Numbered from the stretch's first letter, positions 1-7,597 are shown. The stretch: 64,000 nucleotides of DNA from JALYTY01 sp964546935 (GCA_964546935.1 CAZJLJ010000007.1:1-64000), one strand, 5' to 3'. The notes: generated by a model not told the origin, from the sequence alone. Made by a program: numbers and translations.

Positions 1-211
1 GCGCTTGCAACGGCCCCATCACTTTGGTAAAGCACGAGCCGTCGGCCCAAAGACCATGACAGAAAACTATGCTGGCCTTGCCCGCGCCGCTCATCGTCGC
101 AGCTACTTCCGTTTGCGCCAATGCAAAGGAGTTGGTCGCCGCGGCGGCACCGATCGCTGCCGCGCTCGCCGCAAGAAATCGACCGCGTTTGATGCTAGTT
201 TTCGAACGCAT
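1..211 (-). CDS. Alpha/beta hydrolase, N-terminal part (runs off left edge)
   Basis: Reading leftwards from an ATG at 211 the frame is open to the window edge, giving the first 70 residues. The N-terminus (KRGRFLAAS followed by an Ala-rich hydrophobic stretch ending in FALA) looks like an export signal, with only a partial resemblance to a Tat motif. It is followed by SIVFCHGLWADGSCF, the first core strand and HG oxyanion loop of alpha/beta hydrolases of the 'VLVHGAWADGS' type. The catalytic serine, acid and histidine lie outside the window, so the substrate cannot be guessed. If the tRNA-like fragment at 291-339 marks the end of an integrated element, this gene would lie inside that element. 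Confidence 0.75.
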   Translation of the reverse strand, partial: MRSKTSIKRGRFLAASAAAIGAAAATNSFALAQTEVAATMSGAGKASIVFCHGLWADGSCFTKVMGPLQA

Positions 212-290
212 GCTGTCACTCCGATCTATGTAGTACAGGGCTGGTTCAGTTCACAGGCGCTCAGAAAGGCCCCTCTGTAAGGGAATTAGG

Positions 291-339
291 CTGGCTTCGG
301 CCGGAACCGTCAGGAGTTCGAGTCTCCTCATCTCAACCA
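291..339 (+). other. tRNA/tmRNA 3'-end fragment (T-arm, acceptor strand, CCA) without a 5' half
   Basis: Bases 312-328 form a perfect T-arm: stem AGGAG/CTCCT around the canonical loop TTCGAGT. CATCTCA (329-335), a discriminator A and an encoded CCA (337-339) follow. A UUCG-capped hairpin CTGGC/GCCGG (291-304) precedes it, like a long variable arm or the last helix of a tmRNA. The matching 5' acceptor strand (TGAGATG or a G-U variant) is not visible upstream, where a hydrolase gene starts at 211. It is therefore a fragment: a pseudogene, or the duplicated 3' end left by an element integrated into a tRNA/tmRNA gene. Confidence 0.6.
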
Positions 340-345
340 ATTGGA

Positions 346-376
346 AACGCCTGTCGAATCGACAGGCGTTTTTTTC
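346..376 (+). terminator. Rho-independent terminator after the tRNA-like fragment
   Basis: Perfect 10-bp stem AACGCCTGTC (346-355) / GACAGGCGTT (361-370) with a 5-base loop, followed by a T run. It lies 6 bases after the CCA, as expected for the native terminator of a tRNA or tmRNA gene on the plus strand. Confidence 0.85.
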
Positions 377-464
377 TGTTGGTTGTGCATATTGCAATTA
401 CGTTTTTCAGCACTTGCAATGCTGAGGGCCGACTTCACGTTCGTAGAAGAAGACTACTGAGCCG

Positions 465-1613
465 CTATGTCGGCAGTTTTGCGACAAAGTTATTGATATC
501 GCGAAGAACTTCGTCCTTATTCGAAATGTAGACAAAGTGGTTGGCATGAGGTATGACGATAACTTGAGCCTTCGGCTGACCCTTCTTGAACGCCGCGATC
601 TGCTTCGTCGTGAAGGCATTAAATGCCGCGATGTCAGCCTTGGACTCTCCAGGACCCGGCTGGTCATCATGGGGATTAGCGAAGATCGCAAGGATCGGCA
701 CGTCGATTGCCGTCGTGAAGTGCCCCGGGTTGTTATCAATTGTAACGTCAACCGGCGGTTGTTTTGGAAAACCGGGTGGCGGACTGGGCGGCGGTGGCGT
801 GGGAATCCCGCCGTCATATGCATAGTCGTATGCCGAATCTAGGTAGATAAGCGCGGCGGCTTTCTGCGGTGCTTGGGTTCCGATGTAGCTGAGTTCTTCG
901 CCGGCGAGTGAGTGACCGACGAGAATCGGCTTATCAATATGCAGCTTGTCGAGGATCACGAGGACGTCTTGGCCGAGCCGCTCGGCGCTGTAGTTCTGCG
1001 CGGTTGCAGACGGTTTACTTGAATTGCCGTAGCCGCGACGTGTGATGGAGTACACGTGATATTTCGTCACGAGGTCGGGAATGATCGCCCGCCAACCGCG
1101 GGCCGTCACTCCTTGACCGGCGAGTAACACCATAGGCCGGCCGCTGCCGCCCCAGTCAAGGACTTCGTCTTTGACGCCGGCCGCAACGTCGATGTAGAGG
1201 TCGCGCGTGGGCTGCAACATGTGTAGCGTCACCGGCGGCGTTCGATGATACACCATCGGTACGTTGAACTCGCCGCGCGCTAACCACGTACCACTTAGTG
1301 ATTTTCCATCGCTGGAAAGCGTAGCCTGATAAATGCGGTGATAGTTGAGCCAAGGATCGCTATTCATATCGAACGCCATCCTGATTGTCGATCCGTCGAT
1401 TTTGACGTTGCGCGTCGCTATGGGAACTTCGCTCTCCTGAGCGCTGTAAATCTTCACATCGTAGCCGCTGCCGGCCTTGGTAATGCGCATGACCCGAGGC
1501 AACTTGGGGAGACCGGGCGGATTTATCGTTCCTTGCCAGGTCCCGCTGATATCGGGCGACGGCGCAGACGCGGCGAGAAGCGCGAGAGCGAGTAGTGCGG
1601 TGATGTAACGCAA
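465..1613 (-). CDS. Secreted alpha/beta hydrolase
   Basis: About 382 residues. The start is set at TTG 1613, because AGGAGG lies 7 bases upstream and the protein then opens with a clean signal peptide (RYITALLALALLAASA). Residues about 20-130 form a beta-rich domain starting DISGTWQG. The hydrolase domain follows, with DWGGSGRPMVLLAGQG, the nucleophile elbow GHSLAG (Ser) and the late histidine in PHANHFVYI. Such enzymes cleave ester or amide bonds; the substrate is unknown. It is divergent from the sigma factor at 1793, with a perfect inverted repeat at 1648-1682 between them. Confidence 0.8.
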   Translation of the reverse strand: MRYITALLALALLAASAPSPDISGTWQGTINPPGLPKLPRVMRITKAGSGYDVKIYSAQESEVPIATRNVKIDGSTIRMAFDMNSDPWLNYHRIYQATLSSDGKSLSGTWLARGEFNVPMVYHRTPPVTLHMLQPTRDLYIDVAAGVKDEVLDWGGSGRPMVLLAGQGVTARGWRAIIPDLVTKYHVYSITRRGYGNSSKPSATAQNYSAERLGQDVLVILDKLHIDKPILVGHSLAGEELSYIGTQAPQKAAALIYLDSAYDYAYDGGIPTPPPPSPPPGFPKQPPVDVTIDNNPGHFTTAIDVPILAIFANPHDDQPGPGESKADIAAFNAFTTKQIAAFKKGQPKAQVIVIPHANHFVYISNKDEVLRDINNFVAKLPT

Positions 1614-1647
1614 AAAAAATCCTCCTACCCGGCATACGTCGCACAAG

Positions 1648-1682
1648 GGTCACGTGTTTCAGAAATCGGCAGGGACGTGACC
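1648..1682. promoter_or_regulatory. Perfect inverted repeat in a divergent intergenic region
   Basis: GGTCACGT (1648-1655) and ACGTGACC (1675-1682) are exact reverse complements separated by 19 bases, about 27 bp centre to centre. The repeat sits just upstream of the hydrolase start (1613) and 111 bp before the sigma-factor gene. The geometry suits two half-sites for a dimeric regulator, but no regulator can be assigned from the sequence. Confidence 0.45.
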
Positions 1683-1792
1683 AACGCGTTTGAAGCCGAA
1701 ATGGAGGAGGCATCACCAAGAAATATGCGCCTGATGACGATCGTTGATGTCCGGTGTGCTGATGCAAAAATATCGTCGTTCGGTGCGCCAAG

Positions 1793-2641
1793 ATGACGGA
1801 TTGGTTAGCGGACCGGTTTGAAGAGAACCGATCGCATTTGAGAGGCGTCGCGTACCGGATGCTCGGATCGCTCGATGATGCGGACGACGCTGTGCAGGAA
1901 GCGTGGCTGCGGCTCAGTGCGCATGAGAACAGCGGTATCGAGAATCTCGGCGGTTGGCTGACCACGGTTGTTGCTCGTATCTGCCTCGACATGCTGCGCG
2001 CTCGGCGCGCAAAGTCAGAGGAACCGCTCGATGGACGTATTCCAGATTTCATCGTGAGCCGCGAAGAGAGTCCCGAAGATGAAGTTCTTACGGCGGACTC
2101 GGTGGGTCTCGCTCTTCTTGTGCTTCTTGACAGTCTTACGCCGTCGGAACGGCTTGCGTTCGTCCTACACGATATGTTTGCGATGCCGTTCGAGGAGATC
2201 GCATCGATCACCGGCCGGTCGCCTATCGCTGCGCGCCAACTAGCAAGCCGCGCACGCCGTCGCGTGCGGGGAGCAACACCGCCGGACACGGGCTTCACGC
2301 AACGCCGCGTTGTCGTCGACGCGTTCGTCACGGCGGCTCGCGAAGGCGACTTCGAGGCACTCATGGCTGTGCTTGATCCCGACGTTCTGCTGCGTGCCGA
2401 TCGCGAACCGGCCATAAGGGGCATCCGCGGTGCACGGACGGTCGCTTCGCAGGCAGCCGGGTTCGCGAGGGTGATTCAAAGTACGGAGCCGGTGATCGTT
2501 AACGGATCGCCGGGAATCGTGTGCTGGCTTCCCAACGGCGAACCGCTGTCGCTAATGGGATTCGTGTTCGCGGGCGAACGCATTCGCGAGATGTACGTGA
2601 TCTCACGCCCGGAACGCGTGCGCCAATTACTCGGACTTTAA
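1793..2641 (+). CDS. ECF41/SigJ-type RNA polymerase sigma factor with fused SnoaL-like domain
   Basis: 282 residues. Region 2 (about 1-75: HLRGVAYRMLGSLDDADDAV) recognises the -10 element. Region 4 (about 105-160: LTPSERLAFVLHDMF, then the helix-turn-helix EEIASITGRSPIAARQLASR) recognises the -35. Residues about 175-282 are the fused SnoaL-like extension of ECF41/SigJ factors, which replaces an anti-sigma factor, and end in YVISRPERVRQL, like the family's 'NPDKL' tail. The DGGGK-like motif usual in this extension is not evident: the matching segment reads LLRADREPA. The adjacent VOC gene has an ECF41-type promoter, which suggests it is the target. Confidence 0.88.
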   Translation: MTDWLADRFEENRSHLRGVAYRMLGSLDDADDAVQEAWLRLSAHENSGIENLGGWLTTVVARICLDMLRARRAKSEEPLDGRIPDFIVSREESPEDEVLTADSVGLALLVLLDSLTPSERLAFVLHDMFAMPFEEIASITGRSPIAARQLASRARRRVRGATPPDTGFTQRRVVVDAFVTAAREGDFEALMAVLDPDVLLRADREPAIRGIRGARTVASQAAGFARVIQSTEPVIVNGSPGIVCWLPNGEPLSLMGFVFAGERIREMYVISRPERVRQLLGL

Positions 2642-2676
2642 ACGAAGCTACCAGGTGCGTTCACCAAGATTCGCTA

Positions 2677-2703
2677 TGTCACGTCTGGTCCGCGCATTTC
2701 GTC
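2677..2703 (+). promoter_or_regulatory. Candidate ECF41-type promoter for the VOC gene
   Basis: TGTCACG (2677-2683), exactly 16 bases, then CGTC (2700-2703). The published ECF41 consensus, as I recall it, is TGTCACA-N16-CGTC, so only the last base of the -35 differs. It lies between the ECF41 sigma gene and the VOC gene, about 35 bp before the latter's start, on the right strand for a short leader with an AGGAG ribosome site. This is a motif match, not proof of transcription. Confidence 0.6.
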
Positions 2704-2737
2704 AGCCTGGCATACCTCACTCAAATAGGAGCACAAA

Positions 2738-3103
2738 TTGAACCCGGTTGAGCACAACTTGAACACGGTGAGTATCATCGTCTACTCCACCTCCGACGTA
2801 GCCAAAGCGAAGAAGTTCTTCACGACCTTGCTCGGTGTCGAGCCGTACGCCGACAGTCCATACTACGTCGGTTTTAAAGCCGGCGATTTGGAAATCGGAC
2901 TCGATCCGAATGCGGCGAAAAAAGGCCTGTCGGGAGCGCTCGCGTACGTGGATGTCACTGATATCAAAGCCGCGCTCGCGACACTGCTCGCAGCCGGAGC
3001 CGAGAAGGTGCAGGACGTTACCGATGTCGCGAACGGATTGTTGATCGCAATTGTCAAGGATCCCGATGGAACGCCCGTCGGCCTTCGTCAGAGCCCAAGT
3101 TGA
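2738..3103 (+). CDS. VOC-family (glyoxalase/bleomycin-resistance fold) protein
   Basis: 121 residues starting at TTG 2738, with AGGAG 8 bases upstream. It shows one pair of beta-alpha-beta-beta-beta modules: VSIIVYSTSDVAKAKKFF opens the first and ALAYVDVTDIKAALATL the second, ending in the usual VKDPDGTPVGL. VOC proteins are metal-dependent lyases, isomerases or dioxygenases, or bind and sequester small toxic compounds; the substrate cannot be told here. It is preceded by an ECF41-type promoter and the sigma gene, so it probably belongs to that regulon, taking the place of the carboxymuconolactone-decarboxylase-like or oxidoreductase genes more often paired with ECF41. Confidence 0.85.
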   Translation: MNPVEHNLNTVSIIVYSTSDVAKAKKFFTTLLGVEPYADSPYYVGFKAGDLEIGLDPNAAKKGLSGALAYVDVTDIKAALATLLAAGAEKVQDVTDVANGLLIAIVKDPDGTPVGLRQSPS

Positions 3104-3140
3104 TAAGCGCCGGCATAGTACGCGTCGGACTGTATTCGAA

Positions 3141-3168
3141 GAGCCTGAATTTTTCAGGCTCTTTTTGT
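3141..3168 (+). terminator. Rho-independent terminator after VOC gene
   Basis: Stem GAGCCTGA (3141-3148) / TCAGGCTC (3154-3161) with loop ATTTT, followed by a T-rich tail. It closes the sigma/VOC unit before the convergent haloperoxidase-like gene. Confidence 0.85.
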
Positions 3169-3198
3169 TTTTCGGATTTCAGCTAAATTCCGAAGCCG

Positions 3199-4686
3199 TC
3201 ACAGGTCACGCCCGTCGTGGAAAAGCGTCCTTGCCTTCCGCCACACGAGTTCGCCTACTTCGCGACCCATCGCGCGTCCCTGCAAATCGCCGTCGATGAA
3301 ATGAATGCCGCCGTATCGTCGCGACAGACCCGCTTGCGCGGCAGCATCACTAAATGTCGTCCACGACAGCGTTATCGTCGATGCCGGAACGGCGCCCGGC
3401 TCGATTGTGGATGAACCGGCTACAAAAACCGCCGCATCTCCGAAATAATCACTGCGCGTGAAACGGCGAAGTATCTCCGCACCAGCGGCGCTAAAGGCGC
3501 TATGGCCTGAGACATATTCCGGAAATGGCGGCGTTACAACGTTTGCCGGCTGATACGGAATCCAACGGGAGCCGTCGATTTCTCGCGTTCCCTGATACGG
3601 GCCGGCCCATGCGCGTACTTGACGACCGCTGAATAGAAAGTGAATCGCGGTGACTGGCCGGACCGCGTCATACGCGCGTTTTGCATCCCACACTGCAATG
3701 CTGGCATCGAGCAATGCGTTCGAAAGAGCAAAGAACATCTTTACGTCGTCGGCGACGTCGTGATGATCGCGGCTGGAAACATACTGTGCAAAGAGGCACC
3801 AGTGTCCGGGCGGCGTTTCGGAATGAGGTCCGTCGCGCCAATATTCCGCGATCACTTTCGTCAGGTCTGTAAGGCCGGCGCTGTAGTCCAGTATTTCATG
3901 CGCCTGTTGCACGTACGCCGCCGATGGATACGTATCAAAACCGTGGGGCCGCAGTTGGGAGCCTGATGACAGTGCAAAGGGTTTAACGAGTCCCCAAAAC
4001 GGCGTTAGATAGACCTGTACTGAGTAAGTTCCGTTTCCGTTTGGAATGAGCAAAGGTTGCCATCGATTCGGGTCATTGATCTGATAAGGCGTGTTGACCG
4101 GAACGTATCCCGTGTAATCGCTATAAGCGCCGGGATGAAGATCACCGAGCTGATTTGAGCCGTCATGGTGGCGGAATTGAAGCACCGCGGCGGCAGCGTT
4201 GTTGCCGATGCCATCGGGTTTCGTTGGGTCGGTCGAGGTGTCGTTTGGATCGTACCCTAGTTGCGTCATAGCGGCCGAAAACGAGCCCGCATCGTTTGGA
4301 AAAAGATCGACCAGCGTGCGATATGCCGCGAAACTGATCGCTTCGTGAACATTTGAGGGATTGCGCTCCACGCGCTGTCGTTTCAGTATGTTGCCATAAA
4401 CGGGAAGAGCGCGTTCGTCGTAACACGTCCATGCATCGTAAATGGCCGTGTGAACGATTGCCATCGCACGCGCGACCACCGTTGGGCCGGGATGACCCGT
4501 GCGTATGCTTTGCAGTGCGACTTGATTCCAATAGACGACAATCGTAGGACTGTTGTTCGTCCGTGCGGGGAGAAGCGATTGACGCTCGACTACCGGCGGC
4601 GTTCCGTTACCAGCACCCGTACATCCGTTAATTGTGGCGACGAGAAGACACAGCGAAACGTAAAAAGCGGCCTGGCGTATGGTCAT
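3199..4686 (-). CDS. Vanadium-haloperoxidase/PAP2-superfamily lipoprotein
   Basis: 495 residues with a lipoprotein-type signal (LLVATINGC, Cys about 22), so probably membrane-anchored outside the cytoplasm. The C-terminal half carries the three phosphate/vanadate-binding motifs of the superfamily: AKRAYDAVRP (Lys/Arg), YVSGHS (catalytic-site His; usually PSGH) and SRRYGGIHFIDGD (Arg/His). Members oxidise halides with hydrogen peroxide or act as acid phosphatases; the vanadate-dependent type is favoured by length and by the N-terminal VYWNQVALQ and HTAIYDAW segments, but the activity is not proven by sequence. An AGGAGG site lies 7 bases before the ATG. It appears to be a single-gene unit. Confidence 0.82.
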   Translation of the reverse strand: MTIRQAAFYVSLCLLVATINGCTGAGNGTPPVVERQSLLPARTNNSPTIVVYWNQVALQSIRTGHPGPTVVARAMAIVHTAIYDAWTCYDERALPVYGNILKRQRVERNPSNVHEAISFAAYRTLVDLFPNDAGSFSAAMTQLGYDPNDTSTDPTKPDGIGNNAAAAVLQFRHHDGSNQLGDLHPGAYSDYTGYVPVNTPYQINDPNRWQPLLIPNGNGTYSVQVYLTPFWGLVKPFALSSGSQLRPHGFDTYPSAAYVQQAHEILDYSAGLTDLTKVIAEYWRDGPHSETPPGHWCLFAQYVSSRDHHDVADDVKMFFALSNALLDASIAVWDAKRAYDAVRPVTAIHFLFSGRQVRAWAGPYQGTREIDGSRWIPYQPANVVTPPFPEYVSGHSAFSAAGAEILRRFTRSDYFGDAAVFVAGSSTIEPGAVPASTITLSWTTFSDAAAQAGLSRRYGGIHFIDGDLQGRAMGREVGELVWRKARTLFHDGRDL

Positions 4687-4858
4687 TCGCGGTCCTCCTC
4701 AAGAGGTGGAACTCAAACCAAAGCACTGCTATCGGCGCTAACATGCACATTTTCTGCGACAACAAACTTCGCCCTTTGTTAAGATCGCTACTTGCTTTCA
4801 CCTCACACGAGCACGTAAGTTGTTGAAATAGAGCGGAAAACGCTGATGAGGAGCGATT

Positions 4859-5224
4859 ATGCACAATCCTTTCGTTCATATCGAACTGAATTCAAATAAC
4901 GTTTCGAAGGCGCGGGATTTTTATTCAAAGCTGTTCGACTGGAAACTCGAGGACATGCCGATGGGCGCGGGCGGGACGTACACCACGATCAACACTGGTG
5001 ACGATAAGACCGGCGGCGGAATGTGGCAAAATCCGGTCGGCGCTGGATCATTGTGGATCCCATACGTCGCCGTCGACGACATCAAAGCGTACACGGCGAA
5101 GGTCAAAGACCTTGGTGGAACGGTCCATCAGGATATTAGCGAGGTTCCAAACATGGGACTTTTCACGATCGTTAGCGATCCCTCAGGTGGCACGATCGGC
5201 TTGTGGGAAGCGACAAACGCATAA
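4859..5224 (+). CDS. VOC-family protein
   Basis: 121 residues starting with FVHIELNSNNVSKARDFYSKLFDW, the usual opening strand-helix of VOC proteins of the bleomycin-resistance/glyoxalase type; the second module starts at WIPYVAVDDIKAY and ends SDPSGGTIGLWE. GAGGAG lies 8 bases before the ATG. It is only distantly like the VOC gene at 2738. The second-module pattern (Gly-rich, GGGMW) resembles the small single-domain VOC proteins commonly found as stand-alone stress or metabolism genes. No substrate can be assigned. Confidence 0.83.
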   Translation: MHNPFVHIELNSNNVSKARDFYSKLFDWKLEDMPMGAGGTYTTINTGDDKTGGGMWQNPVGAGSLWIPYVAVDDIKAYTAKVKDLGGTVHQDISEVPNMGLFTIVSDPSGGTIGLWEATNA

Positions 5225-5236
5225 ACGGATGATCGG

Positions 5237-5266
5237 AAAACGGCGGCTGGAAACGGCGGCCGTTTT
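5237..5266 (+). terminator. Hairpin terminator after VOC gene
   Basis: AAAACGGC (5237-5244) pairs perfectly with GCCGTTTT (5259-5266); the T run at the stem end and the following CATTTTG give a weak U-tract. It lies 13 bases after the VOC stop codon. Confidence 0.65.
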
Positions 5267-5335
5267 CATTTTGCTAATTGCCGTGCAACGGAGTACCATG
5301 GAAACGCGAGGTGAGATCGTAACGGGAGAAGCACT

Positions 5336-5656
5336 ATGTCTTCAACGCAGGCGCTAGAGCGCGACGCAGTTGCCGTCGATCCGAAGCATTACAAAGTCGA
5401 GTTAGAGAACGACAAAGTACGGGTCGTCCGTATCACCTACGATGGGCGCGAAAAGTCCGTCATGCATCAGCATCCGCCAGGTGTTGGCATATTCCTTACG
5501 GACGGGAAATCTAGATTCACGTATCCTGACGGCAAAAGCGAAGAGTTCGAAACGAAAGCCGGACAATTCATGTGGTTTGGCGAGCAATGGGAGCACCTAC
5601 CTGAAAACCTGGACGATGGCCATTTTGAAGTACTTTACGTGGAAGTCAAGGGATAA
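5336..5656 (+). CDS. Small cupin-fold protein
   Basis: 106 residues forming one cupin barrel. Motif 1 is seen as MHQHPPGVGIFLTDGKSRF and motif 2 as FMWFGEQWEHLPENLDD, so at least two His and a Glu or Gln are placed to hold a metal. The N-terminal VDPKHYKVELENDKVRVVR is typical of single-domain cupins annotated as 'cytoplasmic protein' in many soil bacteria. The substrate is unknown. No signal peptide is visible. It lies between two hairpin terminators and is probably transcribed alone. Confidence 0.82.
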   Translation: MSSTQALERDAVAVDPKHYKVELENDKVRVVRITYDGREKSVMHQHPPGVGIFLTDGKSRFTYPDGKSEEFETKAGQFMWFGEQWEHLPENLDDGHFEVLYVEVKG

Positions 5657-5677
5657 GCATCGCACGCACGTCCGGAA

Positions 5678-5704
5678 ACGGCGACCACCACGGCCGCCGT
5701 TTTT
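5678..5704 (+). terminator. Terminator after cupin gene
   Basis: ACGGCG (5678-5683) / CGCCGT (5695-5700), followed by TTTTCTTTC. It separates the cupin gene from the convergent RidA gene. Confidence 0.65.
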
Positions 5705-5722
5705 CTTTCGCGCTAATGAACT

Positions 5723-6103
5723 CTAAGCTATGATGGCGATCGCGTCGGCGCCTACGAGAGCTCCCATTGGACGCGAGTTTTGGATCGTCGAACGTGACGG
5801 GTACGGCTCTTTGAAAGTTTCGGCACAAACTTCGTTCATCGCGACGAAATCGTCCCAATGCGCAAGAAAAACCGTTAAGCGGACGATCGAGGCAATGGAA
5901 CCACCGCCCGACTCGACGATAGCAACAAGGTTTGAAATCGTCTGGCGTGTTTGTTCGCGTATGTCGCCTTCCACAAGTCTTCCGGTTACCGGATCGATAG
6001 GCAATTGACCGGAAACGTAAATGGCGTTGCCAACGCGAAGGGCTTGTGAATACGGCCCAATGGCTTTCGGCGCCCGATCGGTTGTAATAACTTCTATCTT
6101 CAT
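5723..6103 (-). CDS. ridA: RidA-family 2-iminobutanoate/2-iminopropanoate deaminase
   Basis: 126 residues, full length for RidA (YjgF/YER057c/UK114). It opens with the signature APKAIGPYSQALRVGNAIYVSGQL. The substrate arginine, usually in a P-x-R-S or A-R-S context, is seen in PSRSTIQ; the C-terminal half has PMGALVGADAIA. RidA hydrolyses reactive enamine/imine intermediates released by PLP enzymes and so protects other PLP enzymes from damage. It lies 9 bases downstream of the DUF4386 membrane-protein gene on the same strand, probably co-transcribed. Confidence 0.9.
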   Translation of the reverse strand: MKIEVITTDRAPKAIGPYSQALRVGNAIYVSGQLPIDPVTGRLVEGDIREQTRQTISNLVAIVESGGGSIASIVRLTVFLAHWDDFVAMNEVCAETFKEPYPSRSTIQNSRPMGALVGADAIAIIA

Positions 6104-6112
6104 GGCAACTCC

Positions 6113-6790
6113 TCACGCGGCTTCCACGCCGTGCGGCGCGCGGATCAACACCATGCTCGTCCAAACCGTCCAGATGACAAATGGCAAAAGGCCGATAATC
6201 AAAGTGCCGTAGCCGCCCATCACGAAGAAACCGCTTCCAACGAACACGCTCAGTGTTGAAACCGCCGCGCCGATCGCTGCGATGTAGCCGAGGATTATAA
6301 GACCGCCGGGAAGGCTATTGTGCCGGCGTCCGCTGTGGCTCGCAGCAAACGTAACGATGCTCGTCGGTAGAAAAATCAGTGCACCGCCTGCATTAAAAAC
6401 ATCGTATAGCACGCGAAGAGCCGGCAGACCAAAGGTCTCCGGAGTGCGGTATCCCATAACGATTTGCACGAGTGCAAGGAAAAGCGCAAGCATGCCGCCG
6501 GCAATTCCGCCGGTCAGAAGATACGCGGGAAGACCATCGTCCAGCTGCGGCACGAGCCGTAGATACGCGCGCAATTGTACGATAAACCAAAGGAAAAACG
6601 CGACTCCCGGAATTCCGAGCCATCCCGCAAGTAACCACTCGGGCCGATGCGCACTTAAAAATGCAGCAACCTCGGCGACAGGTGCATCCGGCGTGGGCGG
6701 CGCCCCCGGTATGAGTGCCGCCACGACGAGTAAGACGATGAAAGCTATTCCGGCATAGCCTGCGGAACGCTCTACATGAACGTTGTACAT
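6113..6790 (-). CDS. DUF4386-type integral membrane protein
   Basis: 225 residues with about six hydrophobic segments: AGIAFIVLLVVAALI near the N-terminus, then GIPGVAFFLWFIVQ, GGIAGGMLALFLALVQIV, ALIFLPTSIVTF, LIILGYIAAIGAAVSTLSV and TLIIGLLPFVIWTVWTSMVL. The layout and the N-terminal SAGYAGIAFI resemble DUF4386 proteins, whose function is unknown. It lies in the inner membrane. It is divergent from the methyltransferase at 6822 with a short shared promoter region, and upstream of ridA. Confidence 0.7.
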   Translation of the reverse strand: MYNVHVERSAGYAGIAFIVLLVVAALIPGAPPTPDAPVAEVAAFLSAHRPEWLLAGWLGIPGVAFFLWFIVQLRAYLRLVPQLDDGLPAYLLTGGIAGGMLALFLALVQIVMGYRTPETFGLPALRVLYDVFNAGGALIFLPTSIVTFAASHSGRRHNSLPGGLIILGYIAAIGAAVSTLSVFVGSGFFVMGGYGTLIIGLLPFVIWTVWTSMVLIRAPHGVEAA

Positions 6791-6821
6791 TTGAAGTTAC
6801 CTCTCGACGGAGGGAGCTATT

Positions 6822-7592
6822 ATGCCGTATATCCTAGATCAGGCCGGCGATCCGACAGAACGCGAACGGCTCGCGCTGCTACAGCAATATTACGATAAGA
6901 AGACCACGCAAAAACTCTCGGAGTTCGGAATTGCTCCGGGATGGCATTGCTTCGATATTGGAGCAGGCGCCGGGTCGATTGCGAGATGGCTGGCTGAACG
7001 CGTTGCGCCTACCGGCCACGTCATCGCGATCGATCTCGATCTCACGTTGCTGGAGCCGCTTGCATCGCCGGCGCTTATCGTGCAGCGGCACGATATTCGA
7101 TTCGACGATCTGCCGGAACCGGCCGATCTTATCAACGCCCGGCTGCTGCTTGAACATCTTCCGGATCACGCTCGGGTGCTGCAGCGAATGATTCGTGCCC
7201 TTCGACCCGGCGGCTGGATTTTGCTCACCGATACGGACTTCCGAACCGTGCGGCTCAGTGAACCCAACGCTGCATTCGATCGTGTGGTTTCAGCGTTCGC
7301 AGATGCTGCTTACAGTGCTGGCTGGAACATTCAACTCGGTCCGCAGCTCGCACCTATGCTTGAAAGTTCGGGTTTAACAAATGTCGGAGCGGAGGCGTGG
7401 GAAACGTACGGGCATTCCGACGACCACACGCATCTCTTAGCAATGACGTATCGCCGCCTTAGAAAGCAGCTCATCGATCATGGTGCGAATGCGGAGGACG
7501 TGGATACACTCCAAGCAAGCATTGCAAAGGGAGCTGTCGGCATCTTTAGCCCAACGTCATGGATGGCGTGGGGCAGACGTCCCAAAACGTGA
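6822..7592 (+). CDS. Class I SAM-dependent methyltransferase
   Basis: 256 residues, with GGAGG upstream of the ATG. Motif I for S-adenosylmethionine binding is FDIGAGAGSIARWL (about residues 43-56), motif II AIDLDLTLLE, and the post-motif ALRPGGWILLTDTDF is characteristic. LINARLLLEHLPDHARVL corresponds to the 'hxxLeHv' helix of small-molecule methyltransferases. The acceptor substrate cannot be assigned. The coding region ends 6 bases from the convergent GGDEF/EAL gene. Confidence 0.85.
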   Translation: MPYILDQAGDPTERERLALLQQYYDKKTTQKLSEFGIAPGWHCFDIGAGAGSIARWLAERVAPTGHVIAIDLDLTLLEPLASPALIVQRHDIRFDDLPEPADLINARLLLEHLPDHARVLQRMIRALRPGGWILLTDTDFRTVRLSEPNAAFDRVVSAFADAAYSAGWNIQLGPQLAPMLESSGLTNVGAEAWETYGHSDDHTHLLAMTYRRLRKQLIDHGANAEDVDTLQASIAKGAVGIFSPTSWMAWGRRPKT

Positions 7593-7597
7593 GCAGT

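Noticed and set aside
1..339. Complete tmRNA gene ending at the CCA at 339
   Set aside because: A tmRNA of usual length would start at or before the left edge and overlap the hydrolase coding region, and no matching 5' acceptor strand or tag-reading frame is visible.
245..339. Complete tRNA with a long variable arm
   Set aside because: No 5' acceptor strand pairing with CATCTCA and no convincing anticodon stem-loop were found; CCCTCTGTAAGGG does not place a T at loop position 33.
465..842. Overlapping reading frames on both strands inside the alpha/beta hydrolase
   Set aside because: They have no ribosome sites, no recognisable domains and Arg-rich compositions typical of out-of-frame translation of G+C-rich genes.
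1648..1682. ECF41 promoter for the secreted hydrolase or sigma gene
   Set aside because: The GGTCACG and CGT elements are 21 bases apart on either strand, not 16, so the site is better read as an inverted repeat.
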